Part shown: one piece after another, positions 43,082 through 52,802 of the stretch
Position numbering within the stretch: position 1 is the first letter of the stretch
Layout: each line of letters opens with the position of its first letter
Assembly: GCF_019669985.1 (NCBI RefSeq)
Contig: NZ_AP019782.1
Coordinates: forward strand, 3,528,001-3,592,000
Direction of reading: 5' to 3'
Source: Methylogaea oryzae
GTDB taxonomy: Bacteria > Pseudomonadota > Gammaproteobacteria > Methylococcales > Methylococcaceae
Length of the DNA stretch: 64,000 bases
Notes under the pieces: model-generated
The model's input: the letters and a program-made list of their open reading frames with translations, nothing else
What the model was told of the DNA's origin: nothing
The model's database searches: none
Made by a program: the position numbers and the translations under genes

Positions 43082-43107
43082 CCTTCCAGGGCTCAAAACC
43101 TGGAAGG
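43082..43107. repeat. Short palindrome CCTTCCAGG/CCTGGAAGG
   Basis: Nine-pair stem with an 8-base loop between the convergent GT39 and coiled-coil genes. No T-run follows on either strand, so a terminator role is unproven; it resembles a REP-type intergenic palindrome. Confidence 0.5.
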
Positions 43108-43126
43108 CGCTGCAAGACGGAGCCGG

Positions 43127-44464
43127 CTATTTCTTACCGCCGAACCTGAACAGCCCTTTCAGCTGCTCCTTACCCTTTTTCAAATCTTCGGCCATCAAAG
43201 AGGACAAGTCTTTTTTGGCCGCTTCGTCCTTGGCCTCGGCGGGCGCGGGAGCGGCCTGCGGTGCCGGAGCGGGCGCAGCCGGGCTTTCGGCGGGGGCTTT
43301 TTTGCCGAACATGTCAAACAACCCCTTGGCCTCGGGCTTGGCCGGCTCGGGCGCGGCCGGAACTTCAGCGGCAGGCGCCGGCGCCGCCTGAGGCACCGCG
43401 GGTTTTTCCTGGCTGGCTTGGGCCTCTTCCGGCGCGGCGGGCTTTTTGCCGAATAAGCCGAACACGCCTTTTTTGGCGTCGGATTTAGCCGGCGCGGGCT
43501 CGGCTTCGGCTTTCACGACGGGTTCGGGCATGGCCTGGGGGACGGGTGCCGCCGGGGGAGCGGCGGGTTTTTCCTGGCTGACGGCGGGGGCTTCGGGCGC
43601 GGCGGCCTTTTTGCCGAACAAACCGAACATGCCTTTTTTCGCCGCGGCCTTGGCGGGCTCCGCTTCGGGCGCCGCTTGGCTGGGCACGGGCGCGGCTGCG
43701 GGCGTCTCGACGATTTCAGGCGCGGCGGGTTCCGCCGCGACAGCGGCCGGCGGGGCGGAAACGTCGGCCTCGACGCCGCCGCCGACGTTGGCGTTCAACT
43801 GCGAAACCTGGCTCTCCACGCCGGCCAATTGCGCGCGCAGGCTTTCCACCTGGGCGTTGCTTTGTTTAAGTTGCGCTTCCAGTTCCGGGGCGACCGTGGC
43901 CGATGCTCTTTGCGAAGGCAGGGAGCGGAGTTGTTCCTGCAGCGCGGCCTGCCCCTGCTTGATCAGTGCGATCTGCTGGCCCAGATCGGCAATGCGCACC
44001 TCGTTGGCCTGCAGGGAGGCGTTGATCTGGAGCTGGCATTGCGTTAGCTGGTTGTCGAGCCGGGAGCTCTGTTCGTCGAGGGACGCCGTGGCGTTGCCCA
44101 GGCTTTGCTCCAGCTGGCTGTAGAGGTTTTGCTGGGCGCTGAGCTTTTCGCTCAATTCGTCGATGCGGCGCGCTTGGCTGTGCTTATCCTGTTCCAGTTG
44201 CGCGACGCGCTCCTGGTGCTGGCTCAACGCGTTTTGCAGCTCCTCCAGCTTTTGCTGGCCGCCGTCCACGGCTGCCGTGAGTTTTGCGAAATTCTTCCTT
44301 TCCGCCTCAAGGACTTTGCGCAATCGCCGCAAGCCGCCCGAGTGGCCGAGCAGCATCAACAACATCAGCACGAGCACGGTTCCGCCGCCGAATAAGGCCG
44401 CCTTCAGCGGTTCCGCCAATGCCATCGCGCCGACTTCGTTCAAAACCGCCAGAAACTGTTCCAT
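43127..44464 (-). CDS. Membrane-anchored coiled-coil protein with FGKK repeats
   Basis: 445 residues, not recognised. One membrane helix (about 22-38), long coiled coil (~45-215), then an Ala/Pro/Glu-rich tail with four short basic-aromatic motifs: KKGMFGLFGKKAA, KKGVFGLFGKKPA, KGLFDMFGKKAPA and, at the end, LKGLFRFGGKK. Between motifs 1, 2 and 3 the tail repeats SQEKPA-type text. Start ATG 44464 has TGGAGC upstream; ATG 44488 is less likely. It lies between two GT39-like genes on convergent and same strand. Confidence 0.78.
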   Translation of the reverse strand: MEQFLAVLNEVGAMALAEPLKAALFGGGTVLVLMLLMLLGHSGGLRRLRKVLEAERKNFAKLTAAVDGGQQKLEELQNALSQHQERVAQLEQDKHSQARRIDELSEKLSAQQNLYSQLEQSLGNATASLDEQSSRLDNQLTQCQLQINASLQANEVRIADLGQQIALIKQGQAALQEQLRSLPSQRASATVAPELEAQLKQSNAQVESLRAQLAGVESQVSQLNANVGGGVEADVSAPPAAVAAEPAAPEIVETPAAAPVPSQAAPEAEPAKAAAKKGMFGLFGKKAAAPEAPAVSQEKPAAPPAAPVPQAMPEPVVKAEAEPAPAKSDAKKGVFGLFGKKPAAPEEAQASQEKPAVPQAAPAPAAEVPAAPEPAKPEAKGLFDMFGKKAPAESPAAPAPAPQAAPAPAEAKDEAAKKDLSSLMAEDLKKGKEQLKGLFRFGGKK

Positions 44465-44556
44465 AAAAGCTCCACTGTTAATCGTCATTGTTTTTTTAAA
44501 TCTACGCCGTTAAGGCCGCATCCGCGCCGCCGAGTTCCATCGGGGAATAATAATCC

Positions 44557-45993
44557 TCACCTTGCCAAGGCCGCCTGGTCTTTGGCGGCGACGCCGAACA
44601 CGGCGGCGCTCTTGCCGCGCTTCAAATAAGGCTGGAACTGCCGCAACAGCCGCGCCCCCGGCAGCCGGGCGGCGGCCGCGATGTTTTCCCGTTCCGCCAG
44701 CAGCAACAGCGGAGCGCCTTCGGCCAGCTTGGCCGCCGCCTCGGTCGGCGCGAGGAAAGGGATCGGCCCGCCGCGATAATAAACGACGCGCATGTCCAGC
44801 TCGCCATAGCCGTAGACCGGAACCCCCGGGTGGCCGCGCAGGAATTCGGCGATTTCCGGCAAGGCGGCATAACGATAGTCGTACAGCCGCGCTTCGCCCG
44901 CGGCGAAATAGGCGCACCAGCCCAAGGGCAACAGGACGCCGCCGATCTTGAGCCAGCGCCGCGCGCCGCCTTCCGTCAGCCCGCCCAACTGCTGCCCCAG
45001 CAGCAACGCCAGGGCAGGATACGCCGGCAGCAGGTATTTGGCGTGTTTGTCGCCGAACAGGGAAAACATCAGCAACGGCAGCACGAAAGCGCACAACAAC
45101 AGGGCCGTGGCCGGCTGTCGCAACCAGTGGCGCAGCCTGTTGGCCGGACCGATGAACAGCAGGCAGGCGAAGGGGGCGAAATCGCCCAGCAGCCAGAACA
45201 GGTAATAGTAGAAAGGTTCGCTGACGCCTTCGCCGCCCTGCATTTTGCCCAGCATATCGCCGCGAATCACCCCCAGCCAGGCGTCCAATCCCAAATCGGC
45301 CACCACCGCGCCGTACCAGGACGCTCCCACCGCCAACAGCAGCGCCCAACCTTCGACGCAGCGCAACGCTTGCCAGGCGCGCGCGTCGCGGCGGAACAGC
45401 GCATAGCCCAGCAGCGGCAAGGTGACGAACAACAGCGCCACCGGACCTTTCGTCAGCAAGGCCAAGCCCAGCAAACCGTAACTCAGCCACAGCCAGCGCC
45501 GGCTCCGGTTTTGCGCCACATACCCCAGGGCCGCCAGCAGCGACAGGCTGCACAGGGCGGTGAGCAGCATCTCGATTTCCGCGCGGCGGGCGAACGTGGC
45601 GAAACCGGCGTTGGCCAGCAATATCTGCACCGCGAACAGGGCCGGCCAACGGCCGAACAGATCGAGCGCCACGCGGTACACTCCCCATAACACAGCCAGG
45701 GCGGCCAGGGCGGAAGGCAAGCGCACGGCCCATTCGCCGGCGCCGCCCGACAGCGCCGCGACGGCGGCGCCCAGCCAGTAAAACAGCGGCGGCTTGGTGA
45801 TGTACAGCTGGCCGTTGAGGCGCGGCAACAGCCAATCGCCGGAAGCCAGCATTTCCTGGATCGGCACGGCGCGGCGCGCTTCGTTGAGGGACAGCAGGGG
45901 GATGTCGCCCAAGCCCCACAACGCGATGCCCAAGCCGGCCAACAGGGTGGCGATGCCGGCATAGCGGTACAACGGGTCGGGCGTGCTGGTCAC
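44557..45993 (-). CDS. GT39-like glycosyltransferase (ArnT family), second copy
   Basis: 478 residues from GTG 45993 (an ATG at 46068 would add 25 low-complexity residues). About 12 membrane helices; LNEARRAVPIQEMLASGDWLLP and RLNGQLYITKPPLFYW match the catalytic N-terminal loop of ArnT-type enzymes. Smaller than the first copy because the C-terminal domain is shorter. Upstream gene is divergent. Confidence 0.87.
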   Translation of the reverse strand: MTSTPDPLYRYAGIATLLAGLGIALWGLGDIPLLSLNEARRAVPIQEMLASGDWLLPRLNGQLYITKPPLFYWLGAAVAALSGGAGEWAVRLPSALAALAVLWGVYRVALDLFGRWPALFAVQILLANAGFATFARRAEIEMLLTALCSLSLLAALGYVAQNRSRRWLWLSYGLLGLALLTKGPVALLFVTLPLLGYALFRRDARAWQALRCVEGWALLLAVGASWYGAVVADLGLDAWLGVIRGDMLGKMQGGEGVSEPFYYYLFWLLGDFAPFACLLFIGPANRLRHWLRQPATALLLCAFVLPLLMFSLFGDKHAKYLLPAYPALALLLGQQLGGLTEGGARRWLKIGGVLLPLGWCAYFAAGEARLYDYRYAALPEIAEFLRGHPGVPVYGYGELDMRVVYYRGGPIPFLAPTEAAAKLAEGAPLLLLAERENIAAAARLPGARLLRQFQPYLKRGKSAAVFGVAAKDQAALAR

Positions 45994-46180
45994 GGGCTGG
46001 GTTTCCGTCCGTAGGGGAAGGCGACCATTATAACGGCCCCGGCTCCGCCGGGGACGGGAAGCGGACACGGCGTCGCGCGCAAAGTTAATTCGCCCCTAAG
46101 GCGTATCGGTAATACACTTTCGCGCAGCGTTTTAGGCCGCCGGGTCGGTCGTTACGGTTTTTCGCAGACGATTTATTTGC

Positions 46181-49100
46181 ATGCACCGCCGCTTGATTTC
46201 CATCGCCGCCATCGCGGCCGCCTATTGGCTGTTCGCCCGCTTCGGCCTGTTGCTGGCGGTGCCGCCCGGTTATGCCTCCGCCGTCTGGCCGCCTTCGGGC
46301 ATCGCCCTGGGGGCGATGCTCGTTTGGGGCAACCGTCTGCTGCCGGGAATCTGGCTGGGTTCGTTCCTGGCCAATGCCGTCACCGCTTTCGACCCCTCCG
46401 CGCCGCTGGTTTCGCTGCTGGCGCCGGCGGGCATCGGCTTGGGCGCCGCGTGCCAAGCCGGATTGGCCGCATACGCCATCCGCCGCTGGGTGGGTTATCC
46501 CAGCGCCCTGCTGGAAGACCGGGAGGTGCTGTGGCTCCTGGCCTTGGCCGGCCCGCTGGGCAGCTGCGTCAACGCCACCTTCAGCGTCAACCTGCTGTCC
46601 CTGGCGGGGCAACTGTCCTGGGAGGACTTCGCCACCCACTGGGCGACTTGGTGGGTGGGCGACAGCATCGGCGGCCTGATTTTCACCCCCCTGATGCTGA
46701 TCTTTTTCGGCGCGCCCCACGCCTCTTGGCGGATGCGGCGCAAAACGGTGGCCCTGCCCCTGCTGGCGAGCTTCGCGACGGCCACGGCGCTGTTCGCCTA
46801 CGCCCGCCAGTCGGAAGAGCAACATCAACTGCGGGAATTCACCCAAGCGACGGAGTTGATGTTCAACAACGCGGAAGCGGGCATCGTTCGCTACAACTCG
46901 GCGGTCTGGTCCTTGCGCAGCCTGTTCGACGCGTCGAACAAAGTGGAACGCGAGGAGTTCCGGCGTTTCACCGACCCGATACTGAGCCGCGAACCCGGGC
47001 TGCAAGCCTTGTCCTGGAACGTCCGCCTGCCGGCATCGGAACGCCGGGCGTTCGAAGAGGCGCAGCGCGCCGAGGGCGTGGCCGACTTCACCGTGCGCGA
47101 GCAAGACGCCGAGGGACGATTATCGCCGGCGCGCGCGCGGGACGAATACACGGTGGTGACCTATATCGAGATACTGGCGACCAACCGCTCGGCCCTGGGT
47201 TACGACGTCGCGTCGGAACCCACCCGCCGGGCCGCTTTGGAGCAGGCCCGCGACAGCGGGGAAATGGTGGCGACGGCGCCCATCGAGCTGGTGCAGGACA
47301 GCGGCGTGCTGGCGCGCTCCTCGCCCGACGAGGAAAAGAAACCGCGCCAGCAGCCCGGCGTTTTGCTGTTCTTGCCGGTCTACAACCCCAAGGCGGAAGT
47401 GACCGATACGGAGCAGCGGCGAGCCCATCTGGAAGGGTTCGTCGTCGGCGTATTGCGCCTGGGCGATATGCTCGACTCCATCCTGCCGCCCACGTCGCCG
47501 CAACGCCTGCTGTTGCCCCTGCGCTTGACGGATGCCGACCAGAACGTCGCCGGATCGCTGCAAGTGGATGGGGCGTTCGACGGCAAGGCCAAGTTATACC
47601 GCCACAGGATCTTGTCCATAGGCGGCCGGCATTGGCGGCTTGAAATGTCCGGCAAAGCGGCCGACTTCGGCCAAAACTGGGCCGCCTGGTATGTGCTGGC
47701 GGGAGGGCTGCTGTTCACCGGCCTGCTGGGCGGCGTGTTGCTGCTGCTGACCAGCAGGACTTTGCGCGTGGAATCCCTGGTGCGGATGCGCACCGACGAG
47801 CTGGCCGGCAACAACGATCGCCTCCGCCAGGAAATCGTCGAGCGCGCCAAAACCGAAGCGGCGCTGCGGGAGAGCGAAGCGCGCTTCCGCTCCATGGCGG
47901 ACGCGGCGCCCGTGATGATCTGGGTGGCCGACGCCGACGCCCAGTGCAGTTACGCCAACAAAAGCCTGCTCGAATTCACCGGATTGACCCTGGCCCAAGC
48001 GGTGGGCCAAGGCTGGGCCGAAAGCATCCATCCGGACGATCTGGCCCGCTGCCTGGCGACGTACGAGGCGGCCTTCGGCGCGCGCGAACAGTTCAGCCAG
48101 TCTTTCCGCCTGCGCCGCCGCGACGGCGAATACCGCTGGGTGCTGGACAGCGGCGTGCCGCGTTTCGACGCCAACGGCGATTTTGCCGGCTATATCGGCT
48201 CCGGCATCGATATCGGCGACCTGAAACAGGCGCAGGAGGACATGCTGGCCGCGAAGGAAGCGGCGGAACAAGCCAGCCGAGTGAAAAGCCAGTTCCTGGC
48301 CAACATGAGCCACGAAATCCGCACGCCCATGAACGCCATCCTGGGTTTCAGCTCGCTGGGGCAGGAACTGGCCGAACCGTCCGAAGGACACGAATATTTC
48401 GGCTACATCCACACCGCCGCCGAAAACCTGCTCGTCGTCATCAACGACATCCTGGATTTTTCCAAAGTGGAAGCCGGCGAGCTGCGTATCGATTCGGCGC
48501 TCTTCAACCTGCGGGAACTGGTGGACCGCGCCACGGCGCTGGTGATGCCCAAGGCCGCCGAGAAAGGGCTGGCGTTGACCGTGGAAATCGCGGACACGCG
48601 GGGCAACCAGTTTTTCGGCGATGCCCAACGCATCAACCAGGTGCTGGTCAACCTGCTCGGCAACGCGGTCAAATTCACCGAGCAAGGCTGCGTCGACTTG
48701 CGCGTGGAGCGCATCGACGACGCGCACAACCGGGCGTTGCTGCGCTTCACCGTGCGGGATACCGGCATCGGCATCCCGCCGGACGAGCTGGGGCGGTTGT
48801 TTCAGCCCTTTTCCCAGGTGGATGCCTCTCCCACCCGCAGGTACGGCGGGACCGGGCTGGGGCTGGCGATCAGCCAACAGCTGGTCGGCCTGATGGGCGG
48901 CGAAATCGATGTCCACAGCCGCCCCGGCGGCGGCAGTCGCTTCACCTTCACCGTGCGGGTAGACACGGACACCAGTCCCGAGCGTCATCCGCCCGCGGCC
49001 GTCCCCATGCCCAAAGAAAAGGAGGACGCGCTGCGCGGCCGCCGCGTATTGCTGGTGGAAGACAACGAGATCAATCTGCTGCTGGCCGTCAAAATGCTGG

Positions 49101-49405
49101 CCCGGATCGGCGTGGAAACGGACATCGCCCGCGACGGCGAAGAAGCGCTGCGAGCGTTGGCGGCGCGCCCCTACGACCTGGTGCTGATGGACGTGCAAAT
49201 GCCGGTGATGGACGGCCTGGAGGCCAGCCGCCGCATTCGCGCCGACGGCCGCTGGCCGGGCTTGCCGGTCATCGCCATGACCGCCCACGCCTTGCTGGAG
49301 GAAGTGAGCGAATGCCTGGAGGCCGGCATGGACGATCATCTCGCCAAGCCGATACGCGGCGAGGACTTGGCCCGCCTGTTGAACCATTGGCTGAAGCCGC
49401 TTTAG
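46181..49405 (+). CDS. MASE1-CHASE-PAS hybrid histidine kinase
   Basis: 1074 residues. N-terminal MASE1-type membrane domain ([13 protein letters not shown]; about 1-205), a CHASE-like periplasmic sensor (~215-500) ended by a membrane helix ([20 protein letters not shown]), PAS domain (~560-690), HisKA with His711 ([16 protein letters not shown]), HATPase_c ([26 protein letters not shown]) and a C-terminal receiver with Asp1004 (LVLMDVQMP). A complete hybrid sensor kinase; the signal is unknown and no separate regulator partner is beside it except the sigma-54 activator on the opposite strand. Confidence 0.92.
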   Translation: MHRRLISIAAIAAAYWLFARFGLLLAVPPGYASAVWPPSGIALGAMLVWGNRLLPGIWLGSFLANAVTAFDPSAPLVSLLAPAGIGLGAACQAGLAAYAIRRWVGYPSALLEDREVLWLLALAGPLGSCVNATFSVNLLSLAGQLSWEDFATHWATWWVGDSIGGLIFTPLMLIFFGAPHASWRMRRKTVALPLLASFATATALFAYARQSEEQHQLREFTQATELMFNNAEAGIVRYNSAVWSLRSLFDASNKVEREEFRRFTDPILSREPGLQALSWNVRLPASERRAFEEAQRAEGVADFTVREQDAEGRLSPARARDEYTVVTYIEILATNRSALGYDVASEPTRRAALEQARDSGEMVATAPIELVQDSGVLARSSPDEEKKPRQQPGVLLFLPVYNPKAEVTDTEQRRAHLEGFVVGVLRLGDMLDSILPPTSPQRLLLPLRLTDADQNVAGSLQVDGAFDGKAKLYRHRILSIGGRHWRLEMSGKAADFGQNWAAWYVLAGGLLFTGLLGGVLLLLTSRTLRVESLVRMRTDELAGNNDRLRQEIVERAKTEAALRESEARFRSMADAAPVMIWVADADAQCSYANKSLLEFTGLTLAQAVGQGWAESIHPDDLARCLATYEAAFGAREQFSQSFRLRRRDGEYRWVLDSGVPRFDANGDFAGYIGSGIDIGDLKQAQEDMLAAKEAAEQASRVKSQFLANMSHEIRTPMNAILGFSSLGQELAEPSEGHEYFGYIHTAAENLLVVINDILDFSKVEAGELRIDSALFNLRELVDRATALVMPKAAEKGLALTVEIADTRGNQFFGDAQRINQVLVNLLGNAVKFTEQGCVDLRVERIDDAHNRALLRFTVRDTGIGIPPDELGRLFQPFSQVDASPTRRYGGTGLGLAISQQLVGLMGGEIDVHSRPGGGSRFTFTVRVDTDTSPERHPPAAVPMPKEKEDALRGRRVLLVEDNEINLLLAVKMLARIGVETDIARDGEEALRALAARPYDLVLMDVQMPVMDGLEASRRIRADGRWPGLPVIAMTAHALLEEVSECLEAGMDDHLAKPIRGEDLARLLNHWLKPL

Positions 49406-49503
49406 GAAGCGCCGATCAAGCCGGCGCTTGCCGCGACACCGGGAGGCGCCGGCCCGATCAACGGCGCTAAGCGACCTCCGGCGCGTGCTGAAAGGACTTT
49501 CCC

Positions 49504-51057
49504 TTAAGCGCGGTAGCGGGAAGCGTCCAGCCCGTACTCCTTGAGCTTGAGATAAACCGCGCGGGGCGTAAGCTCCAGCCAGCCGGCCGCTTGCGTCACG
49601 TTGCCTTGGAAGCGGCGCAAGGCCTGTTCCAGCAAGGTTCTCTCGGCCTGCGCCATCACCTGCCGGCGCGCCGCCTTACCGCTCTCGGCGGCCAGCGGCG
49701 TCGCCGCGCTGTCCAGCTCCACGTGGTGCACCATCCCGCCATCGGCGAACAACACGGCCCGTTCCAGGATGTTTTCCAGCTCCCGCACGTTGCCCGGCCA
49801 GGAATAACCGCGCAATTGCTCCATGACCTTGCCGCTCAGCGTCGCCGTGGGCCGGTCGTAACGCTGGGCCAGCCGTTTGAGGATGGTCTGCACCAACTGC
49901 GGCAGGTCTTCCGGCCGCTCGGCCAAGGGCGGAATCGCCAGCCGCACGACGTTGAGCCGGTAGAACAAATCCTTGCGGAAACGGCCCTCCCGCACCGCCA
50001 TTTCCAAGTCGGTGTTGGTGGCGGCGACGATGCGCGTGTCCACGTGGATGGCGCGGCGTCCGCCGACCCGTTCCAGCTCGCCCTCCTGGATCACCCGCAA
50101 CAGGCCGGTCTGCGCGGCGGGCGACAGGCTGTCCGCTTCGTCCAGGAACAAAGTGCCGCCCTCGGCCCGTTCGAAATAGCCCTGGTGCACTTCCACGGCG
50201 CCGGTGAACGCGCCTTTTTCGTGGCCGAACAAGGCGCTCTCCAGCAAGCCTTCCGGAATCGCGCCGCAATTGACCGCGACGAATGGCTTGAGGTGGCGTG
50301 CGCTCAGGGCGTGGATGGCGCGGGCGATGAGCTCCTTGCCGACGCCGGTTTCCCCCTGGATCAGCACGGTGGCCGGCGTCGGGGCGACGGTTTCCACCGC
50401 CCGCAACACCTGGCGCATGGCCGGCGACTGGGCGACGATGAGGGGGCCGGCGCCGGCATCGTGGCGGCCTTGGCGGGTGCCGTATTGGCGCCAGATGCGG
50501 CCCATGCGTTCCTCGATGTCCGCTTGCAGCTCGCCGATGGCGCGGGCATCGCTCTTCCGGTCCGCCTGGTACTCCACGCCGGGCCGGTCCTTGGCCGATT
50601 CCCGGTCGGTATAGACGCAGACCTCGCAGCCGCCCTGGTCCAAGGCGATACGCTTCTCCAGCACCACCTTGGCGTAACCGAAATTGCGGGCGGCGATGCC
50701 GCCGAACACGCTGGAGGTCATGTGGCACAGTTCCGGGGCGTTTTTGACGCCGTCGCCGAACGGACAGGCGGTGTTCACCACGCGAATGCAGCCCGGCGCG
50801 CTGGAGGCCAGGGAAAAATTGCCGCCGATGTGGTTTTTCAAGCCGAGTATGGCGTCGGCGTACTCCTCCGGCGTCAACGCATCCCGCTTGCCGAACTCCT
50901 CGCGGAAGCTGTCTTCGAAAAATTTTCCGGCGGCGCAGCCGATGCGTTCGATGACTTGGGCGTCCGCCGGGCCCGCCTGTTCGCGAACGTTCATCAACTC
51001 CAGCACGAAGGTTTGCAAGAACGACACGGGCGTAATGCCGCTGAAAGGCGTGGACAT
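49504..51057 (-). CDS. Sigma-54-dependent activator with a Cys-rich sensory domain
   Basis: 517 residues. The N-terminal ~170 residues hold conserved Cys ([35 protein letters not shown]) and resemble a methanogen-type MetOD1/4-vinyl-reductase-like sensor. The central AAA+ domain has GETGVGKE (Walker A) and an intact GAFTGA loop ([13 protein letters not shown]) plus the later [11 protein letters not shown]. The C-terminal Fis-type HTH ([21 protein letters not shown]) binds enhancers. It activates sigma-54 promoters, probably in response to a thiol- or metal-type signal. Divergent from the carbonic anhydrase gene, which it may control. Confidence 0.88.
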   Translation of the reverse strand: MSTPFSGITPVSFLQTFVLELMNVREQAGPADAQVIERIGCAAGKFFEDSFREEFGKRDALTPEEYADAILGLKNHIGGNFSLASSAPGCIRVVNTACPFGDGVKNAPELCHMTSSVFGGIAARNFGYAKVVLEKRIALDQGGCEVCVYTDRESAKDRPGVEYQADRKSDARAIGELQADIEERMGRIWRQYGTRQGRHDAGAGPLIVAQSPAMRQVLRAVETVAPTPATVLIQGETGVGKELIARAIHALSARHLKPFVAVNCGAIPEGLLESALFGHEKGAFTGAVEVHQGYFERAEGGTLFLDEADSLSPAAQTGLLRVIQEGELERVGGRRAIHVDTRIVAATNTDLEMAVREGRFRKDLFYRLNVVRLAIPPLAERPEDLPQLVQTILKRLAQRYDRPTATLSGKVMEQLRGYSWPGNVRELENILERAVLFADGGMVHHVELDSAATPLAAESGKAARRQVMAQAERTLLEQALRRFQGNVTQAAGWLELTPRAVYLKLKEYGLDASRYRA

Positions 51058-51332
51058 GAGCTACTCTCTACTCGAGGAACGTTGCGGGGATTGTAGCGCA
51101 GTTGCGAAGCCAGACTTCCATCGCGCGAAGCCGCGCTTCGCAGCAACCGGTCGAGCGGCCGCCGCGACAGCCGCGCCACCGGGGTTTCGCCGCCCTCGCG
51201 ACGGGTGGCACCCATCTTGCCTCTTTGCGAAGCCGGCTTTGCGATCCCTTTACCGCCGGGAGCCAAGCCGCAGGACGAGCGCCGCAGAGCGCCCGCATCA
51301 ATCCAATGACCGTTTGTAGGAGCACGTTAACC

Positions 51333-51914
51333 ATGAGCAAAATTCTCGATGAAGTTCTTGCCGCCAACCAAGCCTACGTCGCCGGTTTCGGCAACAAAGG
51401 CAGCCTGGCCCTGCCGCCGGCGCGGCAATTCGCCATTCTGACCTGCATGGACGCGCGCCTGGATCCCGCCAAATATGCCGGCCTGTCCGAAGGCGACACC
51501 CACGTCATCCGCAACGCCGGCGGCCGCGCCAGCGACGACGCCATTCGTTCCCTGGTGATTTCCTACAAATTGCTCGGCACCCGCGAATGGTTCGTCATCC
51601 ACCACAGCGATTGCGGCATGCAGCTGTTCGACAACGCCATCATGTCCGACTTGCTGAGCAAGAGCCTGGAAACCGCCAGCATCGACGCCAGCGGCTGGCA
51701 CGACACCGGCAAAGGCCCCGGCTGCGACGAAGGCAAGTACATCAACTGGCTGACCTTCAAAAACCTGGAATTGAGCGTCGTGGAAGACGTGCAGCGCATT
51801 CGCCGCCATGCACTGGTACCGAAAAACATTCCCATTTACGGCTTCTACTACGACGTAAAAACCGGCAAACTGGTGGAAGTGGCGGACGCCATGCAGGCGG
51901 GCCGGGCGCTCTAA
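51333..51914 (+). CDS. Beta-class carbonic anhydrase
   Basis: 193 residues. Zinc ligands Cys38 with Asp40 and Arg42 (TCMDARLD), and His91 and Cys94 (HHSDCGMQL). Hydrates CO2 to bicarbonate; in methanotrophs CO2 from oxidation feeds carboxylation reactions. The start at 51333 has TAGGAGC upstream; the open frame extends to 51102 without support. Followed by an SDR-like gene on the same strand, 38 bases away. Confidence 0.93.
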   Translation: MSKILDEVLAANQAYVAGFGNKGSLALPPARQFAILTCMDARLDPAKYAGLSEGDTHVIRNAGGRASDDAIRSLVISYKLLGTREWFVIHHSDCGMQLFDNAIMSDLLSKSLETASIDASGWHDTGKGPGCDEGKYINWLTFKNLELSVVEDVQRIRRHALVPKNIPIYGFYYDVKTGKLVEVADAMQAGRAL

Positions 51915-51952
51915 CAGGCGCTCCATCGATAGACAGATAAGGAGGGAGAGTA

Positions 51953-52630
51953 GTGGCTAGCAAGCCCCCCAAAACGGCGGTAGTGCTGGCGGCGGAGCCG
52001 GATTGCGCCGTCGGTTCGGCTTTGGCGCGGCGTTTCGCCGCCGAAGGCATGCACGTGTACCTGGCGGCGTCCGATGCCGGCATCCTGCAAGGGGTGGCGG
52101 AAGACATCCGGCGCAGCGGCGGAACCGTCATCGCCTTGACGGTGAACGCCAGCTCGGAAGACGCCGTGGCGCAGCTGCTGCAACGGGCAGCGGCGACCGG
52201 CTCGTTGGAAATCGCCGCTTACACCACCAGCGCTTTGGTGGACCCGGCCCTACTCGACGCGCCCGGCGAATTGCTGGAGCAACTGTGGCGCCGCAACGTT
52301 TACGGCGCGTTCCTCCTGGGGCGCGAAGCGGCCAAAATGATGCTGCCGGATCGGCGCGGCACCGTGCTGTTCGCCGGCGCCGCGGCCGAACCGCCGGTAC
52401 GGCCGCCCTTCAGCCCGTTCGCCATCGCCAAGTCCGGCTTGCGCGCCTTGGCGCAGGGCATGGCGAAAGAATTCAAGCCGCTGGGCTTGCATGTGCTGGA
52501 CGCGGTGCTGGAAGGCACCGACCACGGCGCGGTATTGCCCGATGGCGTGGATCCCCACGACCTCGTCGACCGCTGCTGGGCGGCCCATTGCCAACCCGCC
52601 CACGAATGGAGCCACGAAATCCGTTTTTGA
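51953..52630 (+). CDS. SDR-like protein with a degenerate active site
   Basis: 225 residues, Rossmann fold of short-chain dehydrogenases. The YxxxK catalytic motif reads FAIAK (PFSPFAIAKSGLRALAQGMAKEF), so the catalytic Tyr is Phe. The Gly-rich cofactor loop is also altered (AAEPDCAVGSALA in place of GxxxGIG). GTG start at 51953 after GGAGGGAG. It may bind nucleotides without catalysis. Function unknown. Confidence 0.75.
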   Translation: MASKPPKTAVVLAAEPDCAVGSALARRFAAEGMHVYLAASDAGILQGVAEDIRRSGGTVIALTVNASSEDAVAQLLQRAAATGSLEIAAYTTSALVDPALLDAPGELLEQLWRRNVYGAFLLGREAAKMMLPDRRGTVLFAGAAAEPPVRPPFSPFAIAKSGLRALAQGMAKEFKPLGLHVLDAVLEGTDHGAVLPDGVDPHDLVDRCWAAHCQPAHEWSHEIRF

Positions 52631-52802
52631 TGGGGATTTTCGCCCCTCCGAACGCGGTGGCCGACAAGGAATCAACACCGACCCAACCGAGCCGGAGCCC
52701 GCCATGGGCTTCGGCTCCGCGACGCGCGCCGCGCGTCGCGATTTCTCCCCCGCTGGTCCCGCCGGTACAATAGCCCGATTTGATTTTCGGGAAGACTAGC
52801 CA

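Noticed and set aside
43082..43107. Palindrome as bidirectional terminator between convergent genes
   Set aside because: No T-run on either strand; kept only as a repeat.
47594..49387. A 597-residue minus-strand frame opposite the hybrid kinase
   Set aside because: Antisense shadow; the kinase has every expected motif in the other strand.
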